Under the pieces are notes generated by a model. It made no database searches. It saw only the letters and a program-made list of their open reading frames with translations, and was not told the DNA's origin. A stretch of DNA of 64,000 nucleotides from assembly GCF_001039355.2 (NCBI RefSeq), contig NW_019775638.1, forward strand, positions 72,189 to 136,188, written 5' to 3'. Source of the DNA: Lingula anatina. Taxonomy: Eukaryota; Brachiopoda; Lingulata; Lingulida; Lingulidae. Shown here piece by piece: positions 25,188 to 36,116 of this stretch (positions are counted from its first letter, which is position 1; each line of letters starts with the position of its first letter). The translations under genes were made by a program, and so were the position numbers.

Positions 25188-25397
25188 AATTTAAATTATT
25201 GTTTTTCTTTTTATCAAGAGCTTATAAAATATGTAGGTTTTACCTCCAATATTTCTGTGACTGTCAGTCACCATCATCAGGGAGTAAATGACTAGGGTCA
25301 TTTCACCTGGAATGAAAATATTTTTTAAGCTCTTGATAAAAAGAAAAACAATAATTTAAATTGATACATACAGAGCTAATGAAACTCTTCTCTCATT
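25188..25397. mobile_element. Hairpin-forming insertion in the gene C intron
   Basis: Two 45-base arms (25188-25232 and 25318-25362) are inverted copies with one mismatch, enclosing an ~85-base loop. The piece is absent from the paralogous introns of genes E and F. ATATGTGTA occurs at both borders (25179-25187 and 25398-25406), fitting a 9-base target duplication. A 35-base stretch lies between the right arm and the right border, so the arms are not exactly terminal. Probably a MITE or a foldback element; the class is not identified. Confidence 0.65.
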
Positions 25398-25425
25398 ATA
25401 TGTGTAGTTGTTTTGAACTATTTTA

Positions 25426-25930
25426 TAACAACAATAATAATAATAATAATTTATTGAGCACATGAAATGAGTGTACATTTATAGGCTCTCTACACTACTA
25501 ATTATAATATACTTAAGTTTAAATACATGTACATAGTAATAATAAAGTACAATACCATCTGTCATCTCATATTGGGTAGCTTCCGTTTTCTCATAGCACT
25601 GTTTATAAATTTTACAAGTGCTGATACACCTCTCTCATTTGACACATTTAATAAGGCGGATATTGTATCGTCTGCTAGACTCTGCACATTTACCTCTGGT
25701 AAGGCAGCAAATAATGTTCTCTGTCTAGTTTATAAGCAGTACACTCAAGAAAAAAGTGAACTTCATCTTCCACTGCATTACAGTGAGGACACTTTCTGTC
25801 CTCAATTTTTGTTTTAGGGTGGGTATATCTGCCTCTTTCAATTTCTAACTCGTGGTCACTGACCCTCATTTTGGCTAGAATTTTTGTAAATGTAAAAGGG
25901 ACTTTTAATTCCAAATATGGCTCAATATAG
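25426..25930 (-). mobile_element. 5'-truncated non-LTR retrotransposon (LINE) tail
   Basis: Absent from paralogous introns. On the minus strand it encodes a C-terminal segment with RVSDHELEIERGRY followed by a zinc-binding CPHCNAVEDEVHFFLEC motif, typical of the HC-x-x-C tail after reverse transcriptase in many animal LINEs. It then runs through a short 3' UTR to an (ATT)n tail (25431-25453 as AAT on the plus strand), the expected LINE 3' end. The coding part is at about 25690-25930; the rest of the element was lost by 5' truncation. Confidence 0.78.
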
Positions 25931-28207
25931 TTTAATAAATGCGTTTGCCCTTTTAGTCTTACTATGTACATACGTGTCTACATGTACGTGATGTGACCTA
26001 TTCACGTTTCGACGTTTCGTTTGTGACGACGTGACATTTCGACGAACTCTCTCACGCCGGCCGGTCGGTTTATTGTGATAAATAATATATGTTATCTATC
26101 CTCACGACTTACATGTACGAAGTAGGCGACATATTATAATAAGTCCACTAAGGTGCGAAGGCTATCTGTAGCCAGTTGATAACTTTGTATACAAACATTT
26201 CAACAGAGTAAACTAATAGTTAAATATGACTGTTCGGCTAATTGAGTTTTTTTTTCTAATATTAAACTTTTGTAACGATTAAGTCTAAGTGTACATTGTA
26301 CATGTAAGTGTAAGCATACATTTATGTAAAATAAGGCGAGATGACTAACATCTATATAGTATTAAGTGTTCAGCTTTCATGGACACTGTACATGGAGACC
26401 AATAATACACATGTAGATTAGGGTAGAGTGTAATAGTGTTTACACTTGTATGATTTTTATGTTATTTACATTTATTAATTTATTTCGCTACATTTATCTA
26501 GCCTCTGGTTGTATCTACAATGGCAAGACTTACAAAGAGGGAGAAAATGGAACGATGGATGTAAATACAGCTGTACATGCAGTGATGGAGTCACAGGTTT
26601 ATACAATTGCAATACAATGTGAGTGAAACTTAACAGAACATTAGACAAAGGTGGACATTTTTCTCATCAGGTATTACTTTTAATTTGTGAAAGCAGGTCC
26701 ATAAATGGTTCAGTTTTGGATGAAATTATAAAGACGTGTGATATTCGGGGGGGGGGGGGGTCCTCCACCTACTATTCACTGGTCTTATCCCTGATATAGT
26801 GCAACTTTTAGCCCTGAAACGAAAAATTAACGTGAACATGTGCTCCCATTTAGAGCTGTGCACCATTGCCTCTCTGAAACCAATAGATTGCCTTCCTTAG
26901 AAAGTAAGGGGTGAGGCACTTGGTCCTTGCCCCTCGTTTTCCGGACCATTGTTTTGGAATGCAGTCCTTTTGTACCAATGTCTTTTGTAATGATTTATAC
27001 ACAATGGAGGAAAGAATATTATTTTTCTCCCTGCAGGTGCCCTGAGTGGCAGTTACCGGATGTATGCAACTTCCAGCCACGCCCAGGGAAATGTTGTCCT
27101 AAACCTTCATGCCCACCTAACTGCAGTATTACCTACCCAGCAGGAATGTCTGAGAGCACCTTACCATAAGCACTCGGATGTTCACGTGGCAGCAACGTGG
27201 CACAGCTTCTTCCACATGGAATAGATAATAAATGTCAGTCGATATTATGTGCTTTGGCTGCTATCTGTGAAATAAAATGATCAAGAATATTTTTAAGATC
27301 ATTGATTTTTTTAACCATGACGTAGTATGAAAGTTTTACCAATCACGGTGATATCAGGACTGTAACAGTAATAAAATACAGTGATACATGTACCATTATC
27401 ATTATGCCATACATTTTTTATGTTTTTAATTGAAATTCGTTAACATTATTTCAAAACTACGTTATTAAATAACCCTCTTCAAGCCACTGTAAAGAACATT
27501 CTTGACAATATATTTTTTTTTCGGAACTTGGAAATTCAACCGAGATATGTCTGTAGTAAAACTCAAGGGGTTTAATGTTCGTGTCGTTATCAAATTGATA
27601 ATTTTTCAAAATATGAGAAAAAAATTAAACATAAATAGCCTAATAGTTTGTATATCTACTTTCTACTTTGTGTGTTTCTACTTTCATAATGCGTAGATTT
27701 TATCACACTTTCGCTCTCGAATTTAATATTAGGTATCACATGAATGCTCTCACCAAGCTATAAACTGTTGAATTCTGTCTCCGTGCTAGAAAATTTGGAG
27801 ACCAAAAACGTATTTTTTCGCAAAATACCAGTACATCGTCACCTCTCTGAGACTGCACTTAAAGCCAATTATTCACCGGCCTTTTTGTGAAGTAAAGTTT
27901 ATTCAAAATAGAAAATTAAAAAAATAAACGTTGCATCACTTCAATGATTTTATTCATACCCCCTTTCCCCCGGTCGGAAGAACGTGCCAGAGCGAAAGAA
28001 CGTGCGGTGTGTTGCAACAGCAAAGGGCAGCTTAACTTACTCATTAATGACTGCCTATGGAAACCGTGACACTCAAAGTACTGAGTCTGAGTGACATGTT
28101 TCAGCAGCAAACCATCATCATTATATTGGCGGGAGGGGCAAACGCCCTACATTTCAGGTACTCTCCTTAATACAAAAGGAAAAGACGAAGGGAAAAAGAC
28201 ATGCTAT

Positions 28208-28425
28208 TTAAGGCCCCTGTTACACCTTGCTTGAAACCGCTTGGAGCAAGAATTTTGGCCCATTCTCACATATATGTTACAAAAGAATATTCCGAATTAA
28301 TTAACACTGATGTATGAATATGAAGCTTACTATCAATTACTGCCAAAGCCCCAACTTTAAAGCAGTTAGAGTGGACAAAATGTTGTTCTCCAAGCGGACG
28401 AAATCCCCGTGTGACAGGGACTTAA
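28208..28425. mobile_element. MITE with TTAA target duplication
   Basis: TTAA at 28208-28211 and 28422-28425 borders imperfect inverted ends (GGCCCCTGTTACAC versus the inverse of GTGTGACAGGGAC). No coding capacity. TTAA duplications are typical of piggyBac-type elements. The same element, diverged, lies at 42817-43017, so it inserted before the block was duplicated. Confidence 0.65.
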
Positions 28426-28832
28426 CACAGCAACTATAAAACATTGGCCAAAACGCTGCCTCACCTCCAATTTCATGTGCTTTTATTCACAAATGATCAC
28501 CTTTTAGGGGTAAATTGTTATTAACAGTTCTTTTTGTTCCAATTACCATATCTGACATGATAAATGGTACAAAAAAAAATTATAAAAACAGTTGAGGTAT
28601 CCATACGTATACCATTTATTCACATTTATAACATGTACCCCCTCAATTCCGATGCATGTTTCACTGTGAATTCCACAGAGGTGATGAAATGTCCATTTAA
28701 TTGAAAAGACACCACCACAAACAACGTTGTACATGTATGTAGTAGAGGGACATCAGATAAAGGGGCCCATCATCGGGGACCTACTGAAATGCACCCTCTC
28801 AAACTCAGGTTGAGGGGTCTGAGAGAGGCTCG

Positions 28833-28840
28833 TGACGTAA
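28833..28840. promoter_or_regulatory. CRE/ATF-like site upstream of gene E
   Basis: TGACGTAA, about 210 bases before the gene E start. It is conserved at 43418-43425 before gene G. Conservation within a recent duplicate is weak evidence of function. Confidence 0.3.
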
Positions 28841-29043
28841 CTTGGCGCAACAGCAGGCACAAGAAAACCTGCACCTTCCTTGCTTGACCATCGTGTCATA
28901 TGACACCACTCAATGCTGTTTTTCTCTCATTCAAGTGGCGCCCTCTTTTACTCCTACGCAGCGATAGAAAACACTGTTTAATTGACAAACTACGTCTTTA
29001 TCTGTCCTTAAGAAGGGAAAACCCTGTGCAGGGAATACGGGAA

Positions 29044-32000
29044 ATGACTCGTGTGGTGTTAACAGCGTTTTGTGCAGTTTATGCCATATCTGTGGCAGCT
29101 GGTCAAGGTATGGGACTTTACGTGTAATAGTTAAAGTTGTCTGTGATCACAAGTACGATAAGTATTGTACCCGATGATTCCAGGTCCATGTTTTGATTTC
29201 AGAAATCGATAAAATGATTATTCATTTTGATTGTGTGAATATCTCAAAATGTCAAACAAAACTGCACGTTATGATTAATTTTAGAAACACGTTTAAGAAA
29301 CTGCTCTTTCCTTTGAAAGAGATAACTTCCTCGTTTGGATATTAAAGAAATTTAATGTTTGTCTACCCTTGCTAGAAAGATCAATGAAACTTCCTGGGAA
29401 GATATTAAACGTGGCATATATATTTAAATATAGACTTTCATTTAGTTAGGGTAGAGCGTCAGAGCAAGAGATTCAGAGTGTATGAATTCAGATGTCATAA
29501 AATGAAACTTTGAAATTGAACATTCTGTATATTCTGTGTTTTGTGCACATGTTGAAAAAGAAACCCCATTTTTAAAAAATACATGTGTATTTTTTTTCAT
29601 CTAAACAATTGATCCCAGCGTGTTTCTATATCAGGCGGCAGTTCCTCCATTGGCGGAAATGGCGGCGGTATGGTGATCACTGGTAAGTCAATGGTAAATT
29701 CTTTCCCGCTCTTGTCTAATCGCCATAACAGAATTTTTCATCAGTCCGCCGATAGTTTGGCTTTGGTTATTTTTTAATTCACAAGGTATCGATGCATACA
29801 CAGCTACCGTGCAATGGCGCAGAAAAACCGAATAGCGTTGTATTAGCTTGCAAGCTCTAGTTACTAGCTCAAGTTTTGTGGAATTTTCAGCATTATATGT
29901 GAAGTTGTTTTGAACTATTTTAATAAACGCGTCTGCGTTTGTAGTCTTACTATGTACATACGTGCCTACATGCACGTGATGTGACATATTTACCACGTGA
30001 CGTTTCGACAAACTCTCTCACGCTGCCGGTCGGTTTATTATGATTAATCATATATATTATCTATCCTCACGACTTACATGTACGAAGTAGGCGACATATT
30101 ATAATGAGTCCACTAAGGTGCGAAGGCTATCTGTAGCCAGTTGATAGCCTTGTAAACAAAGCTATGACAATTTAAACAGAGTAATACTAAATAGTAATGT
30201 TTGGCTTATTGAGTTTTTTTACCTAATACTAGACTTTCGTAACGATTAAGTCTAAGTGAGTATCCATTTATGTAAAATAAGACGAGATGACTAACATCTA
30301 TAGTATTAAGTGTTTCATGGACGTTGTATATGGAGACCCATAATGCACATGTAGATTAAGATAGAATGCAATAGTGTTTACACTGGTATGTTTCTTATCT
30401 TTTGTACATTTATTAATTTATTTCCCTACATATATCTAGTCGTTGGTTGTGTCTACAAAGGCAAGACTTACAAACAGGGACAAACATGGTTCGACGGCTG
30501 CATATTCGTCTGTATATGCAATGATGTAGTCGTGGGTGCATTCGTTTGCACTCGAAGGTGAGTGAAACTTAACAGAACATTAGACAAGGATGGAAATTTT
30601 TCTCCTCGGGTATTACTTTTAATGTGTGGAAGCCGGTCCATAAATGGTTCAGTTTTGGATGAAATTATTAAAAGGTGTTAAAATTGGGGGGGGGGGGGGA
30701 GAGGTCCTCGACATATTGCTCACTGGTCTAATCCCTGATATAGTGCAACATTTAGGCCTACTGAAACGAAGGATTACCATGAACATGTGCACCATTGCCT
30801 CTCTGAAACTAAAGCCCCCGTCACACTTATTCGGAATCAGCGGGAATTTAGCAGAATGGGCCTGAATGAAGAATTTTCAAAATTCGCAGTGCATAGTGCA
30901 GTTAAAATACTATTCAAATCCCATTAGATAATTTTCCACTTGGAATGCACTTCGAAAGTGTTTAAGATACGGACCGGCCACAAGAATGGGTAAAAAGAAT
31001 GGGTAAAATATTTTTAGAATGTTCTTCGAATTTCCAGGAACGCACAAATAATTGTCTTTCCGACGGCGTTCTTGCTCATTTCGCCTCTAGTGTGACGGGG
31101 GTATAACAGATTGCCTTTTTCCGAAAGTAAGGGTGTGAGGCACTTAGCACTTGCCCCCCCTCGTTTTCTGGATCTTCCATTGTTTTAGAATGCGGTTCTT
31201 TTGTAGCAATGTTTTTTGTAATGATTTATACAAAATGCATGAAAGAAATTAATTTTTCTCGCAACAGGTGCCCTGAATGGCAGTTACCAAATGAATGCAT
31301 CCTCCAGCCACGCCCAGAGAAATGTTGTCCTAAACCTTCATGCCCACCTCACATCACTATTCCCTATGTTTATTTTTATTGAACTTCTATAAAGAAATTT
31401 TCAGATAAAAGAAACGAGAAAAAACTTTTTTCAAATGTAGGCCTTTGTGTTGAACCCTCTATTTGTGTTTTTGCCTTCTGTGCAATTTAGGTGTACCACG
31501 TATACTGGTCTCCCATATTCGTGCTCATTGCAACCCGATCCAAACGACTCGTGCTGTAAGAAGCCAGTATGCTTTGGAGGTGGTTCTGGCACAGGGAATA
31601 GAACAGGACGCGGGAACCTCATTATACCGGGAGGAAGCAGCACTGGAAATGGTGGAACTTATCCAGTACCCGGTGGCACTTATACCGGAACCGGGACAGG
31701 TGGAACCTACCCAGTTCCTGGAGGACAAACTGGGTCCGGAAACGGAGTCGTTACCGGCCAGAGTAAGTTTGTTTTGTTCTCTTCGATGGCGAACGCTATG
31801 GTAGGTTTAAAGTGGTAAATTACAAAGATAAAATGTTACTGTACATGTTGCTCAGTATTCTTATATAAGGTCTTTATTCTATAAAAATTAAGCAATCAAA
31901 ATTTTTAGTTTAACGGTATTTCAAATGAGGCGCATCTTTTTCTGGGTTTATTAATAGACTTCCATATTCTGTATCTAGATTGTAGTGAAAACAATACTAG

Positions 32001-32908
32001 GAATTTATAATCATTAGTTTTCGTTGGTATTTGCTTTATAATTAAGCATATTTTTTTAAAATTCCTCTTCAGCATCCGGCTGTCTCTATAATGGCAAGAC
32101 ATACAAACAGGGAGAAACGTGGAAAGATGGATGCAAGTACAGCTGCGCCTGCACGAATGGGGCTACAGGCCGATTCACGTGTAGTGCTATGTAAGCCAAA
32201 GTTGTTTTCGTCAATCTTATACAGCATTTGACAAAATTGCAATTTCATCTCCTATTAACATGCATGAATGATGAAAATTCGTTCTTTACTTATTTGAAGC
32301 CAAACTAAAAACATGTCTGGTAATAACTTTTCCGATTGCACTACTTGCAACAATGTTGAAACACGTAAAAGTATAGATCTTAATTGGCGAAAAGTTAAAG
32401 TCAATAATAATTAATAGAGAATGAGGATTCTTTTTTGTGGGAGCTGTGGGGTAATATTAAATTGTGCAATTCAAGCATACTGGAAATCATATCGGTTTGC
32501 GAAAGAACCAAATGCCTTCCCTACATAAAAATATGTACGGTAGCGGTGATGGAATCTTTATTTTACTTGTGGAGTTCAATAGTTTGTTTCAAATGCGAAA
32601 GAGACTAAAAACAGACAAAAATTAAACCTGTGGGTTGTGAACGCTTTTAGGTATGGTTTGACTCATAAGGTAAAAATGTTGAGATTTCAAGGAAATAATT
32701 ATTTTTCTAAGTAAAGGACTTGCGCTCATTTTGTGTATCTTTCAAAGCATAACTTATATCTTTCTCTCTCTACAGGTGCCCCCAATGGCAGTTACCAGAG
32801 GTTTGTTCCCTCCAGCCACGTCCAGGGAAATGTTGTCCTAAACCTTCCTGCCCACCTAACTATAGTATTAACTACCCACCAGGGATGTCCGAGAGCACTT
32901 TGCCATAG
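29044..32908 (+). CDS. Gene E, long form: secreted protein with two VWC domains
   Basis: Exons 29044-29107, 29635-29682, 30440-30557, 31491-31762, 32073-32190 and 32776-32908 (TAG) join in phase to give 250 residues. The order is: signal peptide (MTRVVLTAFCAVYAISVAAG); a Gly/Ser linker; VWC1 N-half (GCVYKGKTYKQGQTW); VWC1 C-half plus a Gly/Thr/Pro linker with two YPVPGG units; VWC2 N-half; and VWC2 C-half. There is no ShKT module. The 5' half resembles genes F and G, and the 3' half (31380 onward) resembles gene B, so the gene is a recombinant. An in-frame upstream start at 28900 exists, but 29044 opens a clean signal peptide and matches gene G. An alternative last exon at 31268 is described separately. 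Confidence 0.75.
30815..31101. mobile_element. MITE in the gene E intron
   Basis: 13-base perfect inverted ends (CCCCCGTCACACT at 30815-30827, the inverse at 31089-31101). The homologous gene C intron (around 26880) lacks the whole piece, giving an empty site. No coding sequence. The exact target duplication is unclear. Confidence 0.7.
31268..31382 (+). CDS. Gene E alternative terminal exon (short form)
   Basis: A VWC C-half exon (CPEWQLPNECILQPRPEKCC, then PKPSCPP) with a good acceptor, in the same phase as the exon at 31491. Spliced to 30440-30557 it would end the protein at 114 residues: signal peptide, linker and one VWC. The conserved family C-terminus is replaced: after CPPHITIP the frame enters sequence matching a gene B intron (19507 onward) and ends VYFY before TGA. 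So the exon was cut by recombination. It could be used, or skipped in favour of 31491. Confidence 0.65.
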
Positions 32909-33802
32909 ACACCCGTATGTCCACGTGATACCTACTTGATGCAGCTTCTTGCACTTGTAGAACAGACACAGAGAAAAGATGCTTGAAAATAGTTGAGAAT
33001 AGTTTTCCATGCTCATTTGCGAGACATGTCAATCAATCGATAGTATTGCTCAAGATTGCAATAAGTATACCCATAACATTAAGAACGACAAAGTATTGTT
33101 CGTCGATTTGTTAGTGCTTACAATTTGCTAGTGATGATTTGAAATAAACAGATGAGAGCTTATACAAACCTCTCAGCTACAGGCTTAGAAAAAAAGCCCT
33201 CTTCAATCGTGTAGACTTCCTACTATACATGTATGCTATTGCGATATGGAACACCGTACACGTTTTAACGGTCTCTGGTACCCTGTATCGCAACCGCCTT
33301 AAAGGATGACATTTTTAAGTACATTTATACTAGTTGGCGGGGAAAGTACCGTTAGATGAGATATTCCTGAAACGTCAACCGAGTCCTATTCGGGATTTTC
33401 ACGCCAAATGAAATTTTCCTCGAAAAATTTGCAATTTTTATCCTACTCACGAGCCGTTGCTCGACCCGGCACTGCACATGGTTTCCCTGTTTTATGCTAT
33501 TTCTTATAAAGTAATGCAGTTCTGGATAACTGGCCAGTCAATTAGACAGCAGTGCCTTCCTGTACATTTCAGATGCAAAAATCGACATCGGGTTCTCTCA
33601 TTTGAAGGGATTTATCGTTTTTAAGTAGCTTTGCAGAATGTATAAACATAGAAAATGCTATTTGGGGACATTTTCTAACTACTTTAAGAGGATTTTGATA
33701 AGATTTTATCATTTTCTGATACCACTGGTTCTGAGAAAAGGTAGCACACTACACAAAATGGTGCACAAATCAGATTTTGTATACGAAAACTATCACATTT
33801 TA
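32909..33802. other. 3' flank of gene E
   Basis: AATAAA at 33143-33148 is the likely poly(A) signal. Bases to about 33560 align with the gene B 3' flank; the rest is unique until the Tc1 element. No gene seen. Confidence 0.6.
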
Positions 33803-35539
33803 CACACACTGGACAAAAGAAGTGTCATCCCCTAACTCAGAGTAATAAAAGTAGGCAGATCTTGGGTAATTATAATGCCTGGTCTACTTATAATGTGACT
33901 AATGAGTATAAAACCGCTGTACCATGGTATTGTATTGTTGGTCTTGTACATGTACAGCAAATGTTAATCCTGTCTTCCTCCAATATGGCAAGATACAGGC
34001 AATTATCTAACGGTTATAGGTGCAAGTTAGTAACCTGAAGAGGCGGAATATAAGCAATGTCAGTATATCGATACAATTGAATTGTTTAGTCAGAACCGTG
34101 CAGAGGGTCTGGTCTCTGTATAGAAACACTGGATCAAGAGACAAATTGCCTCTGATGGGTCGTCCAAGAAAAACTACTGGCCGTGAAGACCGACGACTGA
34201 TTTTGATGTCCAGGTTGTCAAAGTTCGACACTGCTTGTCAGTTGACAACACAGTGGAAAAATTCCACACATAAGAATGTGTCTGTGAAAATTGCTAGGCG
34301 TCGGTTACATGCTCATAGAGTGTACAGCAGGGTAGCAAGATTGAAACCTCTTATATCGTTACAAAACAGGCAACGTAGAGTGAACTAGGGTCAACAGGAT
34401 CTGGAACTGGACAGTCCATGACAATTGGTCCTATATATTTTTTTCTGATGAGTGTCGCTTTGGTCTGACCTCTGATGACAGACGGGTACGATGCTGGCGA
34501 ACTGCTGGTAAAGCATTTGAACCACATGTACTGAATTTTCGAACCCGGAGCAGCATATTCATCATGGTGTGGGNGATTTATCGTTTTTAAGTAGCTTTGC
34601 AGAATGTATAAACATAGAAAATGCTATTTGGGGACATTTTCTAACTACTTTAAGAGGATTTTGATAAGATTTTATCATTTTCTGATACCACTGGTTCTGA
34701 GAAAAGGTAGCACACTACACAAAATGGTGCACAAATCAGATTTTGTATACGAAAACTATCACATTTTACACACACTGGACAAAAGAAGTGTCATCCCCTA
34801 ACTCAGAGTAATAAAAGTAGGCAGATCTTGGGTAATTATAATGCCTGGTCTACTTATAATGTGACTAATGAGTATAAAACCGCTGTACCATGGTATTGTA
34901 TTGTTGGTCTTGTACATGTACAGCAAATGTTAATCCTGTCTTCCTCCAATATGGCAAGATACAGGCAATTATCTAACGGTTATAGGTGCAAGTTAGTAAC
35001 CTGAAGAGGCGGAATATAAGCAATGTCAGTATATCGATACAATTGAATTGTTTAGTCAGAACCGTGCAGAGGGTCTGGTCTCTGTATAGAAACACTGGAT
35101 CAAGAGACAAATTGCCTCTGATGGGTCGTCCAAGAAAAACTACTGGCCGTGAAGACCGACGACTGATTTTGATGTCCAGGTTGTCAAAGTTCGACACTGC
35201 TTGTCAGTTGACAACACAGTGGAAAAATTCCACACATAAGAATGTGTCTGTGAAAATTGCTAGGCGTCGGTTACATGCTCATAGAGTGTACAGCAGGGTA
35301 GCAAGATTGAAACCTCTTATATCGTTACAAAACAGGCAACGTAGAGTGAACTAGGGTCAACAGGATCTGGAACTGGACAGTCCATGACAATTGGTCCTAT
35401 ATATTTTTTTCTGATGAGTGTCGCTTTGGTCTGACCTCTGATGACAGACGGGTACGATGCTGGCGAACTGCTGGTAAAGCATTTGAACCACATGTACTGA
35501 ATTTTCGAACCCGGAGCAGCATATTCATCATGGTGTGGG
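33609..35539 (+). repeat. Exact 965-bp tandem duplication joined by one N
   Basis: Bases 33609-34573 recur at 34575-35539 (offset 966) with no difference that I can see, and the junction at 34574 is the only ambiguous base in the window. It spans the left end and most of the Tc1 element. Exact identity plus a gap character points to a collapsed or mis-joined assembly rather than biology. Confidence 0.92.
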
Positions 35540-36114
35540 CTGCATCAGCATCCATGGCGTGGGCGAATTGATTGTGGTTGATGAAAACATGAATCACTAG
35601 AAATATATCGATGTTTTGGAGTCAGGCTTGCTACCATCTATTACTAACATGTTTGGTGACAGGAATTATCCATTTGTTCACCAGGATGACAATGTTCCTT
35701 GTCACAGGACCAGAGCAGTTGATGATTGGTTTGACCAACAGGATGCAAACATAATAGAAAATGTGTGGAATGATATGTCAAAACTTTGGACAAATGTCTA
35801 ACCAGCAGAGAAACTCTGTTATATTCAGTGTTTCATGCTTGGGCCAGCATAAGCCCTGAACGCATCAGACAATTATATGAATCCTTGCTACGTAGACTGG
35901 CACCTATTATTATGTCACGTGGCTATGCCACTAAGTACTAATTTTGGACTTGAAACTGCATATTTTGGTAGAATGTATATTTTGTTCTCATTTTGTGATT
36001 TTTTGTGAAATTTGCTGTTAATAAAATGATACCAGGAGCATATCATTCCACAGTCATTTATCTCCCTCATAGTATTGGCTCAGTAGGGGTAACACTTGTT
36101 TTGTCCAGTGTGTG
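33803..36114 (+). mobile_element. Tc1-like transposon, decayed, with artefactual duplication
   Basis: The inverted ends start CACACACTGGACAAAA at 33803 and end with the inverse at 36114. TA duplications flank it at 33801-33802 and 36115-36116. Subtracting the 966-base repeat leaves about 1346 bp, a typical Tc1 length. The left inverted end also appears a second time at 34769 because of the duplication. The element is unrelated in sequence to the one at 17340. Confidence 0.88.
34955..35801 (+). pseudogene. Tc1-like transposase remnant
   Basis: Starting ATGGCAAGATACAGGC, the frame is interrupted early. It continues as a helix-turn-helix DNA-binding region (RTVQRVWSLYRNTGS, then GRPRKTT), a DECRFGLTSDDRRVRCWR block holding the first catalytic D, a HQDDNVPCH block with the second D, and IIENVW near the third acidic site. 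Stops and frameshifts separate these blocks, so no active transposase is made. The first ~585 bases also occur at 33989-34573. Confidence 0.85.
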
Positions 36115-36116
36115 TA

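Larger units (their letters stand above)
22368..27169 (+). pseudogene. Gene C: headless, frameshifted ShKT-VWC paralogue
   Basis: Four exons are recognisable: 22368-22481 (ShKT), 24861-24959 (Gly/Ser/Thr linker), 26502-26618 (VWC N-half) and 27037-27169 (VWC C-half, TAA). They match exons 4-7 of gene F. Two defects are visible. First, no signal peptide, first ShKT or Pro-linker exon precedes the ShKT exon, because the copy begins inside a duplicated block. Second, the VWC N-half exon is 117 bases rather than 118: one A is missing in the run in GAGGGAGAAAATGG (gene F has five A's). This shifts the frame and abolishes every downstream cysteine, although no early stop appears. Introns carry an LTR element, a hairpin insertion and a LINE tail. 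Probably a pseudogene; a single-base assembly error cannot be excluded. Confidence 0.78.
27170..29043. other. Spacer between genes C and E, a duplicated block
   Basis: Aligns over nearly its whole length with 41793-43669, between genes F and G. It contains a 218-bp TTAA-flanked MITE and, at its right end, the likely gene E promoter. No gene is seen in either copy. Confidence 0.7.

Noticed and set aside
33638-33835. Short frame repeated at 34604-34801
   Set aside because: Spans the Tc1 border and non-coding flank; repeated only by the assembly duplication.
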